Positions 35,970 to 44,598 of a DNA stretch of 53,931 bases are shown here, piece after piece. The stretch lies in contig JABJAN010000036.1 in assembly GCA_018666135.1 (NCBI GenBank), positions 1 to 53,931 of the forward strand, in the 5' to 3' direction. Source of the stretch: Alphaproteobacteria bacterium (GTDB lineage Bacteria; Pseudomonadota; Alphaproteobacteria; Puniceispirillales; Puniceispirillaceae). Numbering within the stretch: position 1 is the stretch's first letter; each line of letters starts with the position of its first letter. The notes beneath the pieces were generated by a model that did not search any database, was not told the DNA's origin, and saw nothing but the letters and a program-made list of their open reading frames with translations. The translations under genes and the position numbers were made by a program.

Positions 35970-36908
35970 ATGACACATTCCCACGAAAAAATGATTATAA
36001 TAGGCGCAGGCGCTGCTGGGTTCACGGCTGCAATTTATGCTGCTAGAGCAAATTTATCTCCTGTTGTACTTGCAGGCCTGCAACCAGGCGGGCAACTTAC
36101 AATTACCACTGATGTTGAAAACTATCCTGGTTTTGCAGATGTAATTCAAGGTCCTTGGCTTATGCAAGAGATGCAACAGCAAGCTGAAAATGTGGGAACA
36201 AGGGTGATTTATGATATTGCAACTGCAATAGATACAAGTCAGCATCCAATACATATTCAGCTTGATGGCGGTGATAGTATGACAGCAGATTGCCTAGTCA
36301 TTGCAACAGGCGCACAAGCACGCTGGCTTGGACTTGAGAGTGAGACAATTTTTAATGGCAGAGGTGTTTCAGCTTGCGCTACCTGTGATGGATTTTTTTA
36401 TAAAGGGCGTGATGTGGTTGTTATTGGTGGCGGTAATACAGCTGTTGAAGAAGCGCTTTACCTCTCTAATTTATGTAATTCTGTAACTTTGATTCATAGA
36501 CGCGACAGTCTGCGTGCTGAACAAATTTTGCAGGAACGTCTTTTTAAACGAGCAAATCTCTCAGTTGAGTGGAACTATACTGTGACTGAAATAGTTGGCG
36601 ATAGTACGGGTGTAAATGCTGTAAATCTTCAATCTACAACCGATAATTCTGAAAAACAGATTAGCGCGCATGGCGTTTTTATTGCTATTGGTCATGATCC
36701 TGCAACAAAACCATTTCAGAAAAATGTAGAATTGGATGATGAGGGGTATATTAAGGTAAAACCTGGAACAACCCTAACCTCAGCTAAGGGCGTGTTTGCC
36801 GCTGGTGATTGTGTAGATAAAATATATCGCCAGGCAGTAACGGCTGCAGGAATGGGCTGTATGGCTGCGTTAGATGCAGAAAAGTTTCTTGCATCTCTAT
36901 CAGACTAG
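35970..36908 (+). CDS. trxB: Thioredoxin-disulfide reductase
   Basis: A 312-residue flavoprotein transferring electrons from NADPH to thioredoxin. It has the FAD-binding IIIGAGAAGFTAAIYAAR at 9-26, the redox-active C136-A-T-C139, the NADPH loop VVIGGGNTAVEEAL and the FAD-closing GVFAAGDC. No second FAD-linked domain is fused. It ends 9 bases from the convergent MFS transporter gene. Confidence 0.97.
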   Translation: MTHSHEKMIIIGAGAAGFTAAIYAARANLSPVVLAGLQPGGQLTITTDVENYPGFADVIQGPWLMQEMQQQAENVGTRVIYDIATAIDTSQHPIHIQLDGGDSMTADCLVIATGAQARWLGLESETIFNGRGVSACATCDGFFYKGRDVVVIGGGNTAVEEALYLSNLCNSVTLIHRRDSLRAEQILQERLFKRANLSVEWNYTVTEIVGDSTGVNAVNLQSTTDNSEKQISAHGVFIAIGHDPATKPFQKNVELDDEGYIKVKPGTTLTSAKGVFAAGDCVDKIYRQAVTAAGMGCMAALDAEKFLASLSD

Positions 36909-36917
36909 GCTCTTGTT

Positions 36918-38168
36918 TTAAGCTATTGCTGGTGCTTGCGGTTTGGGCGTGCCAATTGAGAAATTAATAGCACTTGCAAAAATACCAGCGGCTATAGCAA
37001 TGCTCCACATGATCTGATAGCTGCCTGTTAAATCATATATATAACCTGCATACCAAGCGCCAAAGAATGAACCAATTTGATGAGATAAAAACACCATTCC
37101 ATATAACATAGTCACATGTTTAGCGCCAAAGAAGGACACCACAAGACCACTTGTTAATGGGATGGTGCCTAGCCACAAAAGACCTATTGCAGAGCCGAAA
37201 AATAGCGCCATAGCTGGAGAAGGTGGCATAAATACAAAAAAAGCAATCACCGCCGAACGTGCAATATAAATAAAGGCTAAAAGATTTTTCTTGGAAAATT
37301 TACCACCAAGATATCCAGCGGTAAAAGAGCCTATAATATTAAATAATCCAACTAAAGCAAGCGCCCAACTTCCCACTTTGGTTGTAAGACCAATATCAGT
37401 AATATAGGTTGGCAGATGCGTTGCGATAAAGGCAACATGAAGACCACAAACAAAAAAACCAGTTGTTAATAACAGATAATTTTTATCCTTAAAGGCTATT
37501 GAGATTGCTTGTTTGGCAGTAATTGCATCTGCTAAATCCTTGGTTGAAGCCTGTTGTTCTTTTGGTATGCGAAGACCAAGAGAAAACACTGTAACAGCAG
37601 CTACACAAGCAGCTAACACAACATAGGCTATCTGCCATCCGAAGTTAGATAAAAGTGTTTGGCTGAAAGGCAACATAATAAATTGCCCAAAAGAGCCAAT
37701 TGCTGTTACCAAACCGAGCGCAATCCCCATTTTTTCCTTCGGGGCTACTTTTGCAACTGCGCCAAGAGCTACAGACATACCAGCACTGGCAAGTGCCATT
37801 CCTATTAAAACCTGACCTATGATTAGGGTTGCAGGGCTTATAAACCCAGCCATCAGCAATAAACCTATCATATAAAACAAACCACCAGCCATGCAAATGC
37901 GGGCAGGTCCATATTTATCTGCCATCGCTCCAAATACAGGAGCAGCAAGTCCCCAACATAAATTTTGTAGTGCTATCGCAAGAGAAAATAAGGTTCTACC
38001 TTCGCCAAGTACCTCACTAACGGGTTGAAGAAATAAACCAAAACTCTGGCGCACCCCCATTCCAATCGAGATGATAATTCCACTGGAGATTAGAACAATA
38101 ATCCAGTTAACCTTACGAGAATCGTGTGTTTGGCTTGACAAAATATAAACCTTTTCTAAGAAAACCAT
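36918..38168 (-). CDS. MFS transporter (OFA/MCT-like)
   Basis: A 416-residue permease with twelve hydrophobic segments. The first helix IISIGMGVRQSFGLFLQPV, the DRxG-type loop ADKYGPARI after helix 2 and the second-half GGKFSKKNLL loop mark the major facilitator superfamily. The helix-1 motif resembles the oxalate/formate and monocarboxylate branch, so a small organic acid is a reasonable guess for the substrate. The true start may be a little downstream of 38168, as no clear ribosome-binding site is seen. Confidence 0.9.
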   Translation of the reverse strand: MVFLEKVYILSSQTHDSRKVNWIIVLISSGIIISIGMGVRQSFGLFLQPVSEVLGEGRTLFSLAIALQNLCWGLAAPVFGAMADKYGPARICMAGGLFYMIGLLLMAGFISPATLIIGQVLIGMALASAGMSVALGAVAKVAPKEKMGIALGLVTAIGSFGQFIMLPFSQTLLSNFGWQIAYVVLAACVAAVTVFSLGLRIPKEQQASTKDLADAITAKQAISIAFKDKNYLLLTTGFFVCGLHVAFIATHLPTYITDIGLTTKVGSWALALVGLFNIIGSFTAGYLGGKFSKKNLLAFIYIARSAVIAFFVFMPPSPAMALFFGSAIGLLWLGTIPLTSGLVVSFFGAKHVTMLYGMVFLSHQIGSFFGAWYAGYIYDLTGSYQIMWSIAIAAGIFASAINFSIGTPKPQAPAIA

Positions 38169-38298
38169 ATGAGATCACAATCCCAAAAATTAAGAATGCT
38201 GTCTAGCACTAGTTTTAGTAAAAAGGTCTAAAAATTAAAGGTATAATGATACCGTGTTGGCGGTTTCGTTTTTTAAAAGGTAGTAAAGAGAGTGAATA

Positions 38299-38775
38299 TT
38301 AGTCATCAAGGCTAAGAAGCCTAATTTCCGAGGCTTGTGGACCGCGTCCATCATCTGTGACTTTCAAAAATAATTTTTGACCCTCATTAAGATGATAAAT
38401 ACCAAAATTTCGTAATGTTTTTAAATGCACAAAAACATCTGCTTGTTCATTTTCAACTTCCACAAAGCCATATCCTTTTGCGGCATTGAAAAATTTAACA
38501 TTGCCTCGAATCTCACCTTCTAAAGGTTCTGAGTCTGAGGGAATAGTATCAGATAATGCACGCTCTATTGAGAGTATTTCCTTAACTACTTGACCTCGCT
38601 CATTAGAGGCTATGGATAAATGCAGCTTGTCTGTTGCATAAACGGTTGATAAGCCAAAGCGTTCTAACGCAGATCGATGTAAAAATATTTCTTTATCACC
38701 AACAGTAATAAACCCATATCCCTTTTTTTCGTTATACCAAACAACTGTACCAATCTTTACCGTTTCATCCATCAT
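38299..38775 (-). CDS. Double cold-shock-domain protein
   Basis: A 158-residue protein with two cold-shock domains. The first is at about 6-70 (GTVVWYNEKKGYGFI, then EIFLHRSAL), the second at about 88-155 (GNVKFFNAAKGYGFV, then DVFVHLKTL). Both have the aromatic RNP1/RNP2 residues for single-stranded nucleic-acid binding. Double-domain CspA-like proteins are typical of Alphaproteobacteria and usually act as RNA chaperones in cold or stationary phase. The ATG is doubled (two M codons); either could be used. A 170-base region separates it from pyrF upstream. Confidence 0.93.
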   Translation of the reverse strand: MMDETVKIGTVVWYNEKKGYGFITVGDKEIFLHRSALERFGLSTVYATDKLHLSIASNERGQVVKEILSIERALSDTIPSDSEPLEGEIRGNVKFFNAAKGYGFVEVENEQADVFVHLKTLRNFGIYHLNEGQKLFLKVTDDGRGPQASEIRLLSLDD

Positions 38776-38945
38776 AAATACCCAATAATAAAATCCAAAA
38801 ATAAAAAAACATCTTTAATTAAAAAATTCTCAAATAAAGGTTGAGCGTTCTTTTTTTACAAAAGCCCAACAAATGTTTTTCAATGTTGATAGGATTATCT
38901 AAATAACTTTAATAATTCGTAAAATTTTTAGGGAAAAAATTATTA

Positions 38946-39851
38946 TTATTTAAGTTTTTCAATAGAATCATGTATATTATGTATTACGGCAGATACGAAT
39001 TCTGAATGTGTAGTTACATTTTTGGTGTTATCTGCAAAAGTAATAGCTCGCGAAGAATTAATTAAGCCGCCCTGATAACAGGGTTCTTTATGGTCATATG
39101 TTAATCCAGATAACGCCATGGATGCATCTGCACCCTGTGCCCCAAATCCAGGTATAAGAAAAGGACTGGAATTAAGCTGTTTTCGCAGTAATCCTGCTTC
39201 TGATGGGTTTGTTGCTCCTACTACTACACCTATTGAAGACCAGCCTGTCTTGCCTTTATGCAAGTCAATCATTGGGGCAAGTTTACTAGCTAAGTGTTGA
39301 TAAACAGGTTTGTTTTCAGATTGTAATCCTTGTAAATCAGATGAACCAGGATTACTGGTTCTAAGTAAAATGAAAAGCCCTGCATGGTTCTTGATAGCGG
39401 TATTAACAAATGGTTCTAATGTATCAAGGCCAAGAAACGGGTTTACGGTAAGTGCATCTGCATAAAATGGCGCATTCGCGCCAAGCCAGGCATCTGCATA
39501 GGCAGTAGATGTTGAGCCTATATCGCCTCTTTTTGCATCCATTATTACAAGTAACCCCGACTCTTTTGCATCTTGTCCAATCTGCTGGAGGACCCGCATT
39601 CCCTCAGGACCAAATTTTTCAAATAATGCTACTTGTGGTTTTACAGCTGGAACATGGTCTTGGGCAGCTTTGATACAGGCATATGAGAAATCATATAATT
39701 TTTCGATCTGCTCTGCTTGCCCAGTTGCTCTAAATAAACTCGGCATCAATGATATATGGGGATCTATACCAACACATAAGGGTGTTTTTCTGGCTTTTAA
39801 TGCGTTTGATAAACGGTCACCAAAAGGCTGTTTGAGTGAATTCTCTGTCAT
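38946..39851 (-). CDS. pyrF: Orotidine-5'-phosphate decarboxylase (type 2 subfamily)
   Basis: A 301-residue pyrimidine-biosynthesis enzyme making UMP from OMP. The catalytic segment VIMDAKRGDIG carries D105, K107 and D110. LCVGIDPH near the N-terminus and VPGFGAQG-like LIPGFGAQGAD near the phosphate site match the longer type 2 subfamily (about 270-300 residues). It lies 41 bases downstream of gapR on the same strand and is likely co-transcribed with it. Confidence 0.95.
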   Translation of the reverse strand: MTENSLKQPFGDRLSNALKARKTPLCVGIDPHISLMPSLFRATGQAEQIEKLYDFSYACIKAAQDHVPAVKPQVALFEKFGPEGMRVLQQIGQDAKESGLLVIMDAKRGDIGSTSTAYADAWLGANAPFYADALTVNPFLGLDTLEPFVNTAIKNHAGLFILLRTSNPGSSDLQGLQSENKPVYQHLASKLAPMIDLHKGKTGWSSIGVVVGATNPSEAGLLRKQLNSSPFLIPGFGAQGADASMALSGLTYDHKEPCYQGGLINSSRAITFADNTKNVTTHSEFVSAVIHNIHDSIEKLK

Positions 39852-39892
39852 TATTTTTATATATCTTATAAAGGATAATTTTTTATTGGAAT

Positions 39893-40174
39893 TTATAATT
39901 CTTGTTCTGTCTCTGGCTTGGTGATAAGCCCAACAGCCGCACGATAGGTTGTAAGAAGAATATCTTGTTCTGCAAGCACCTCATGATCAAGCGCACGCAT
40001 TTTAACAATTTGACGCATTATTTTAGGCTCAAAACCAGTAGCTCTTGCTTCTGAATAGATATCTCGAATGTCTGCCATAAGGGCCCTTTTTTCTTCCTCA
40101 AGTCTTTCAACTCGTTCAATAAATTGGGATAACTGGCTTGCGGATGTATTAGCTGAAGGGGGTGTGTCAGACAT
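39893..40174 (-). CDS. gapR: GapR / DUF2312 nucleoid-associated protein
   Basis: A 93-residue protein matching GapR: a long first helix (QLSQFIERVERLEEEKRALMADI) followed by the conserved RDIYSEARATGFEPKIMRQIVKMRAL stretch, split here for reading. In Caulobacter, GapR tetramers clamp overtwisted DNA ahead of replication and transcription and stimulate topoisomerases. It is found almost only in Alphaproteobacteria, so it supports the assignment of the window. It lies 18 bases after the DUF1244 gene, a conserved pairing. Confidence 0.95.
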   Translation of the reverse strand: MSDTPPSANTSASQLSQFIERVERLEEEKRALMADIRDIYSEARATGFEPKIMRQIVKMRALDHEVLAEQDILLTTYRAAVGLITKPETEQEL

Positions 40175-40192
40175 AATTATATTCTCATTTCC

Positions 40193-40495
40193 TCAATGGT
40201 TAGGTGTTTTTTGAAATTGAATTTGCTGGTCAGCATTAGCCTCTGTTTGGTATTTTTCTTTCCAGTCTGAATAAGGCATCCCATAAATTAATTCTCTAGC
40301 TTCTTCCTTGGACAACATAATATTTTTTTCTCCGGCTGCATCCTGATACCATCCAGAAAGGCAGTTGCGGCAAAAACCAGCTAGGTTCATAAGATCAATA
40401 TTTTGTACATCAGTTCTGTTTTGTAAATGAGATACGAGCCTACGAAATGCGGCTGCCTGCACCTCAATTTCAGTTTGGGTTAGTTTTTCATCCAT
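40193..40495 (-). CDS. DUF1244 family protein
   Basis: A 100-residue soluble protein of the DUF1244 family. Characteristic segments are AAAFRRLVSHLQNRTDVQNIDLMNLAGFCRN-type (read in parts), CLSGWYQDAA and the EARELIYGMPYSDWK ending with closely spaced cysteines C43 and C46. Structural work on the family shows a small helical bundle; function is unknown. It sits directly upstream of gapR as in many Alphaproteobacteria, but here without the nearby pyk that often joins them. Confidence 0.92.
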   Translation of the reverse strand: MDEKLTQTEIEVQAAAFRRLVSHLQNRTDVQNIDLMNLAGFCRNCLSGWYQDAAGEKNIMLSKEEARELIYGMPYSDWKEKYQTEANADQQIQFQKTPNH

Positions 40496-40705
40496 AGTTC
40501 AACTCCTCATCAATCTTTGGATTTAACGCTTAATTCACAAAAATACAATATCGTGCCCTAAAAACATTAGGTGATAAGGTGATTATGTGATTCTGCGCGC
40601 TGAAACAACTTGAAAATTGAATAGTTTTGAAAAATCTAACGGAAAAAACTTTGCCAAGACTAACAAATTTTAATATTCTAAAATCGAAATTATGCAGAGA
40701 CCGAT

Positions 40706-41134
40706 ATGAAAAAGATACCCTTAATATCTGAAAGTCAAAGTGCGGACAAGTTTGAGCGTATTCGACGCGCACATCAATCTGAAGTAGCAGAAGATTATGT
40801 GGAGATGATTGCAGACCTTATTCAGGAAACAGGTGAGGCAAGGGCAGTTGATTTAGCAAGCAGGTTTGGTGTAACCAGTCCAACTGTAAATGCAACTATA
40901 CAAAGGTTGCAAAGAGAAGGGTTGGTTGAAAGCAAGCCATATAGGTCAATTTTCCTTACAGAGTTAGGCACACAGTTAGCTGAATCTAGCCAAATCAAGC
41001 ATAAGGTTGTCCGTGATTTTTTAATTGCCATCGGGGTAGATGAAGATGTTGCTGACCAAGATGCAGAAGGGGTAGAGCACCACGTAAGTGAACAAACATT
41101 AGCCAAATTTAAAGCATTTTTGGCGCAAAAATAG
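40706..41134 (+). CDS. mntR: Manganese-responsive transcriptional regulator MntR (DtxR family)
   Basis: A 142-residue DtxR-type repressor. It has an N-terminal winged helix (ARAVDLASRFGVTSPTVNATIQRL recognition region, about 49-72) and the dimerisation/metal domain with HKVVRDFLIAIGV, DEDVADQDAEGVEHHVS that supplies Mn ligands (E, H, H). It lacks the C-terminal SH3 domain, as MntR does. It should repress a Mn importer gene when manganese is plentiful; no mntH is in this window. It is divergent from DUF1244 across 210 bases. Confidence 0.93.
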   Translation: MKKIPLISESQSADKFERIRRAHQSEVAEDYVEMIADLIQETGEARAVDLASRFGVTSPTVNATIQRLQREGLVESKPYRSIFLTELGTQLAESSQIKHKVVRDFLIAIGVDEDVADQDAEGVEHHVSEQTLAKFKAFLAQK

Positions 41135-41198
41135 TAAAAAATAAATTTATCACTAAATAATTTTATTCAGCCTATAAACCGTGAATACTTCTTATACC

Positions 41199-41218
41199 CT
41201 GAAATTTAAATATTTCAG
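41199..41218. terminator. Small hairpin between convergent gene ends
   Basis: A perfect 7-bp inverted repeat, CTGAAAT and ATTTCAG around TTAAAT, lies between mntR and the GT-C gene at 41221. It could act as a bidirectional terminator, but the stem is weak and no long T-run follows. Confidence 0.3.
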
Positions 41219-41220
41219 CT

Positions 41221-42714
41221 TTAGTTTCTACCCAAATAAAAGAAATAATTCCGATTTTTGTTTTTACTAATTTTTTGAGAAGAATCCCCTACCAATCCAA
41301 TCCATTCAATGCCAGTGATATCTGGCGCTTCTGGTATTTGTGTTAACGCAATGATAGGTGAAGGAGAATCTGAATTATAATTATATTTAAGTTCAAAATG
41401 ATTGCTGGGGTAGTTGTCATTATCATACACAGTTACGGAAATAGGGTTTTGGTAAAAATACCATTGTAAGTTTGCAGCTGTTACACGTCTATCTGCTATA
41501 ATTGTTTTTACATCATGCTGTTCTATGTGGTTTTGCAAATCACTGGATAATGCTTGCCAGCCTCTTACGCGCCTGAGGGGATCAGATGATGGCGCGAAGA
41601 TGCCTAGTTGACCAGTGATAACAACACTAATTAGAAATAAAGCAAGTAATGCATTTATTCCATGGGTTGCTGAGCTTAATATTTTAGAAGGAAATGAGCC
41701 AAACCACCCTGCTACAAGCAAAGTAACAGCTGGATAAGCAGCCATCGCCCAATTTGCATTTGCTTCTTGTAAATAAGCTTGGATAGAAATAATTAGAAAA
41801 ATGGGAACGCAAAATAAAAGTAAGAATAAACTATGTTTCTGCCATTTGGTGATAGCCATAAAAAAACAAACAAGGGCTAATGGGCCAAAGACAAAAATTT
41901 GTGCCTGCCAAAAATCAATTACACCCTGAAATGAATAGGATGGAAGTGTTAGATTCGCATTTTCAGATAGGTGAATAACCGTAACTAGACCATTGTTCAA
42001 ATTCCAAATAAGATTAGGCATTAAAATAATTATAGCACCAGCTAATAATGCTAGAAAACATAAAAACCGCTTTGAATAAGAGGAAACATGACCAGATAAA
42101 AGCCATAATATAGCGCATAATATAAAATATGCGCCAGCATATTTGGATAGCATGGCAAACCCTACTAAAAATCCAGCAAGTAGAAATTTGTAAGGAGATA
42201 AATGGGTGACTGTATTTGATGGGAGTATTAAATATAATGCAGAGCACCAAAATAGCACCATTGGGGTGTCAGTTGAAATAACGGCACTGCCAAGTGAAAT
42301 CGCTGGCATTAGCGCCCATAATAAGGCAGCGATTCTGCCGATTCCACCTGCCCTTGGGGTGTCATCATTCAACTGATATGCACATCGCCAAATAATAAGA
42401 GTAGTGATAAATTGCAGTAATGGTGCAAAAATCCTAACTCCAAAGGTGCTATGACCAAAAACAAAATGAGAAATACTAATAAGCCAGGCAATTAAAGGAG
42501 GTTTTGAGTAATAGCCAAAAGATAAATCCTGGCTCCAGACCCAATATTGTGCTTCATCCACACCTAGTTCAAGAGGGGTTGTGTAAATACCAAAAATACG
42601 AAGTGCAAATAGGCAAAATAACCCAAAAAGCAAAATAATATCTGCTTTCACCCAATCATAAGATGCATGTTCCATGCTTGGTTGAGTAAAGTTATTCTGG
42701 TAATGGCGCCCCAT
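41221..42714 (-). CDS. GT-C glycosyltransferase of the PMT/ArnT superfamily (second copy)
   Basis: A 497-residue inner-membrane protein with about ten or more hydrophobic helices. The first loop carries the acidic motif LGVDEAQYWVWSQDLSFGYYSKPP, whose DEAQY core equals the DEARF of the first GT-C enzyme at 3578. It would use a polyprenyl-phosphate sugar to modify lipid A, polysaccharide or protein in the periplasm. It is not in an operon with donor-synthesis genes, so it may share the donor made by the GT2/LAB_N pair at 5327-6513; that is only inference. It is divergent from sufE. Confidence 0.87.
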   Translation of the reverse strand: MGRHYQNNFTQPSMEHASYDWVKADIILLFGLFCLFALRIFGIYTTPLELGVDEAQYWVWSQDLSFGYYSKPPLIAWLISISHFVFGHSTFGVRIFAPLLQFITTLIIWRCAYQLNDDTPRAGGIGRIAALLWALMPAISLGSAVISTDTPMVLFWCSALYLILPSNTVTHLSPYKFLLAGFLVGFAMLSKYAGAYFILCAILWLLSGHVSSYSKRFLCFLALLAGAIIILMPNLIWNLNNGLVTVIHLSENANLTLPSYSFQGVIDFWQAQIFVFGPLALVCFFMAITKWQKHSLFLLLFCVPIFLIISIQAYLQEANANWAMAAYPAVTLLVAGWFGSFPSKILSSATHGINALLALFLISVVITGQLGIFAPSSDPLRRVRGWQALSSDLQNHIEQHDVKTIIADRRVTAANLQWYFYQNPISVTVYDNDNYPSNHFELKYNYNSDSPSPIIALTQIPEAPDITGIEWIGLVGDSSQKISKNKNRNYFFYLGRN

Positions 42715-42899
42715 TTGCTTGTCCCAGTTTTACTAATCCGCATAAACGCATAAAAATGGTTTTAAACGGTTTTTTATGTTACTGTTCCCAAATCTCACAT
42801 GAAATGGAGATAAAATCAAATAAGCGTTTCAAATTAATTTATTTCTGGCATAAAAATCTCTAATATAAAGAGTGATAGTTACCTGATCTGAGAGTTTTT

Positions 42900-43322
42900 A
42901 TGAATAAGAATATTACCACTGAAATAGAAGAAATCATAGATGAGTTTTCATTTTTTGATGATTGGGCTGATCGCTATCAACATTTGATTGACCTTGGCAG
43001 GAAACTTCCAAACTTGCCTGAGAAATATCAGAATGATAGCTATAAATTATCTGGTTGCCAGTCAACGGTATGGTTTGTTGCTGATAAAACAGAAGATAAT
43101 CTAATACAGTTTAAAGCGCAATCAGATGCAGCCATTGTGCAGGGGCTAGTAGCTCTTATGCTGCGTGTTTATTCTGGTCGAACTGCGGCTGAAATATTGA
43201 GCACAAATCCAGATTTTCTTACTGAAATAGGACTCGATAAACATTTGTCTCCTTCCAGAAAAAATGGACTTTCTGCAATGATTACTAAAATCAGGACCTC
43301 TGCATCACAGTTAGTCAAATAA
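42900..43322 (+). CDS. sufE: SufE family cysteine-desulfurase activator
   Basis: A 140-residue SufE protein that takes persulfide sulfur from SufS for Fe-S cluster assembly. The acceptor cysteine is C53 in KLSGCQSTVW, and the FDDWADRYQHLIDLGRKLP start is typical. The remaining suf genes are not in the window, so this is a stand-alone sufE, as often in Alphaproteobacteria. It is convergent with the GlxA-type regulator. Confidence 0.95.
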   Translation: MNKNITTEIEEIIDEFSFFDDWADRYQHLIDLGRKLPNLPEKYQNDSYKLSGCQSTVWFVADKTEDNLIQFKAQSDAAIVQGLVALMLRVYSGRTAAEILSTNPDFLTEIGLDKHLSPSRKNGLSAMITKIRTSASQLVK

Positions 43323-43336
43323 CCTATTAAAGCTAT

Positions 43337-44329
43337 TTAATTAACCTCTCTCTCTGCTCTTGGGGTACACCCATAAGTCTCACGATAACATTTCGAAAAA
43401 TGAGAAGCAGAGATAAACCCGCAAGCAAGTGCAACTGATAAAATTGACATTGACGTCTGACGTAGCAGATGCCTGGCTCTGGCTAATCGAAGATTTAAAT
43501 AATGCCTTGTTGGAGTAATCTGCATATATTTTTTGAATAATCTTTCTAATTGGCGAGTTGAAAGATTTGCCTGTTCAGCTAAACCTGTCTGAGATAGGGG
43601 TTCTTCTAAATTTGCTTCCATATTAGCAATAACCAATAATAATTTAGGGTGTGATACACCAAGACGAGTTCGTAATTCTATGCGTTGTCGGTCGTGACTA
43701 TCCCTTATTCTATCATGAATAAATGTTTCAGAAATTTCTGCTGCAAATTTTGCGCCATGCGCCTCTGAAATAAGATGTAGCATCATATCAAGAGCAGCCG
43801 TGCCACCAGAACAGGTTAAGCGAGTGCCATCAATTTCAAATAAATCATTAGTAATTTCTAGATGCGGAAATTCTTCACGCATTGCATCTATATTTTCCCA
43901 ATGAATGGTGCAGCGTCTATCATTTAGCATTCCTGCTTTTGCTAATATATAGGAGCCGCTGCAAATTGCACCAACAATAATGCCGCTCCGCTCTAATCTT
44001 CTGATAATTGCTAATATTGCTTTATTAGTATGTTTTTCAACGTTGGTTCCGCTGCAAATCAATACTAATCTGCAGTTAAATAATGTTTGTATATTACCAC
44101 TAGTGGAAACCTCAAGACCATTCGAAGCTTTCACAATCTTATCAGTCAGATGCGTTGTAACCCAGCTAAATAACGATTTTTCACGAAGCCTATTAGCTGC
44201 ACGAAGAGGCTCGACAGCAGCGGAAAATGCGAGTAAGGAAAAATCTGAAATCATTAAAAACCCGACTTGAACTGTTTCCAATTCGGTTAGGGGTTTTAAC
44301 ATGTCTTTAACCGAGTTGCCTTTCACCAA
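43337..44329 (-). CDS. GlxA family AraC-type regulator (DJ-1/PfpI sensor domain)
   Basis: A 330-residue regulator. It has an N-terminal DJ-1/PfpI-like domain (VGFLMISDFSLLAFSAAVEPLR, read in parts; elbow at GAICSGSYILAKAG near residue 118) and a C-terminal AraC/XylS pair of helix-turn-helices from about 225 (LSTRQLERLFKKYM, then ALACGFISASHFSKCYRE). The N-terminal sequence style resembles GbdR/CdhR-type regulators of glycine betaine and carnitine breakdown. It is transcribed away from fhs across 269 bases, so fhs is a likely target; the inducer is unknown. Confidence 0.88.
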   Translation of the reverse strand: MVKGNSVKDMLKPLTELETVQVGFLMISDFSLLAFSAAVEPLRAANRLREKSLFSWVTTHLTDKIVKASNGLEVSTSGNIQTLFNCRLVLICSGTNVEKHTNKAILAIIRRLERSGIIVGAICSGSYILAKAGMLNDRRCTIHWENIDAMREEFPHLEITNDLFEIDGTRLTCSGGTAALDMMLHLISEAHGAKFAAEISETFIHDRIRDSHDRQRIELRTRLGVSHPKLLLVIANMEANLEEPLSQTGLAEQANLSTRQLERLFKKYMQITPTRHYLNLRLARARHLLRQTSMSILSVALACGFISASHFSKCYRETYGCTPRAEREVN

Positions 44330-44598
44330 TTTCTCCTAGTATGATGCGTACAATTTATAATTCTTTCGATTAATTTTTAATTTAAACCGTATATCCTAAT
44401 TTTCTATGATAATAGGATAAAGTTGAATTTTAAGGCGGATTTTGAGTATTTCTAGTCGAAAAAGCTCCCTTTATCTAGGCTTAAAGCGGTTAATTGGTGA
44501 TGTGAAGTAAAATGAGTTCACCTAATTATAAATCAAAGAGTGAATTATTTTCCTTGTAAAGGATTTTTAAAAAAGAAGTAGTTTAAGGAAATATAACT

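Noticed and set aside
35788-35973. A short plus-strand frame before trxB with a hydrophobic stretch
   Set aside because: It runs antisense over the signal-peptide end of the M23 gene and has no convincing ribosome-binding site; most of it is explained as a shadow.
38222-38275. An ACCG/CGGT hairpin followed by T residues on the plus strand between the MFS and cold-shock genes
   Set aside because: The stem is 4-5 bp and there is no plus-strand gene upstream for it to terminate.
44330-44598. A possible riboswitch or leader RNA upstream of fhs
   Set aside because: I looked for glycine, SAM and THF riboswitch cores and found none; only short weak hairpins are visible.
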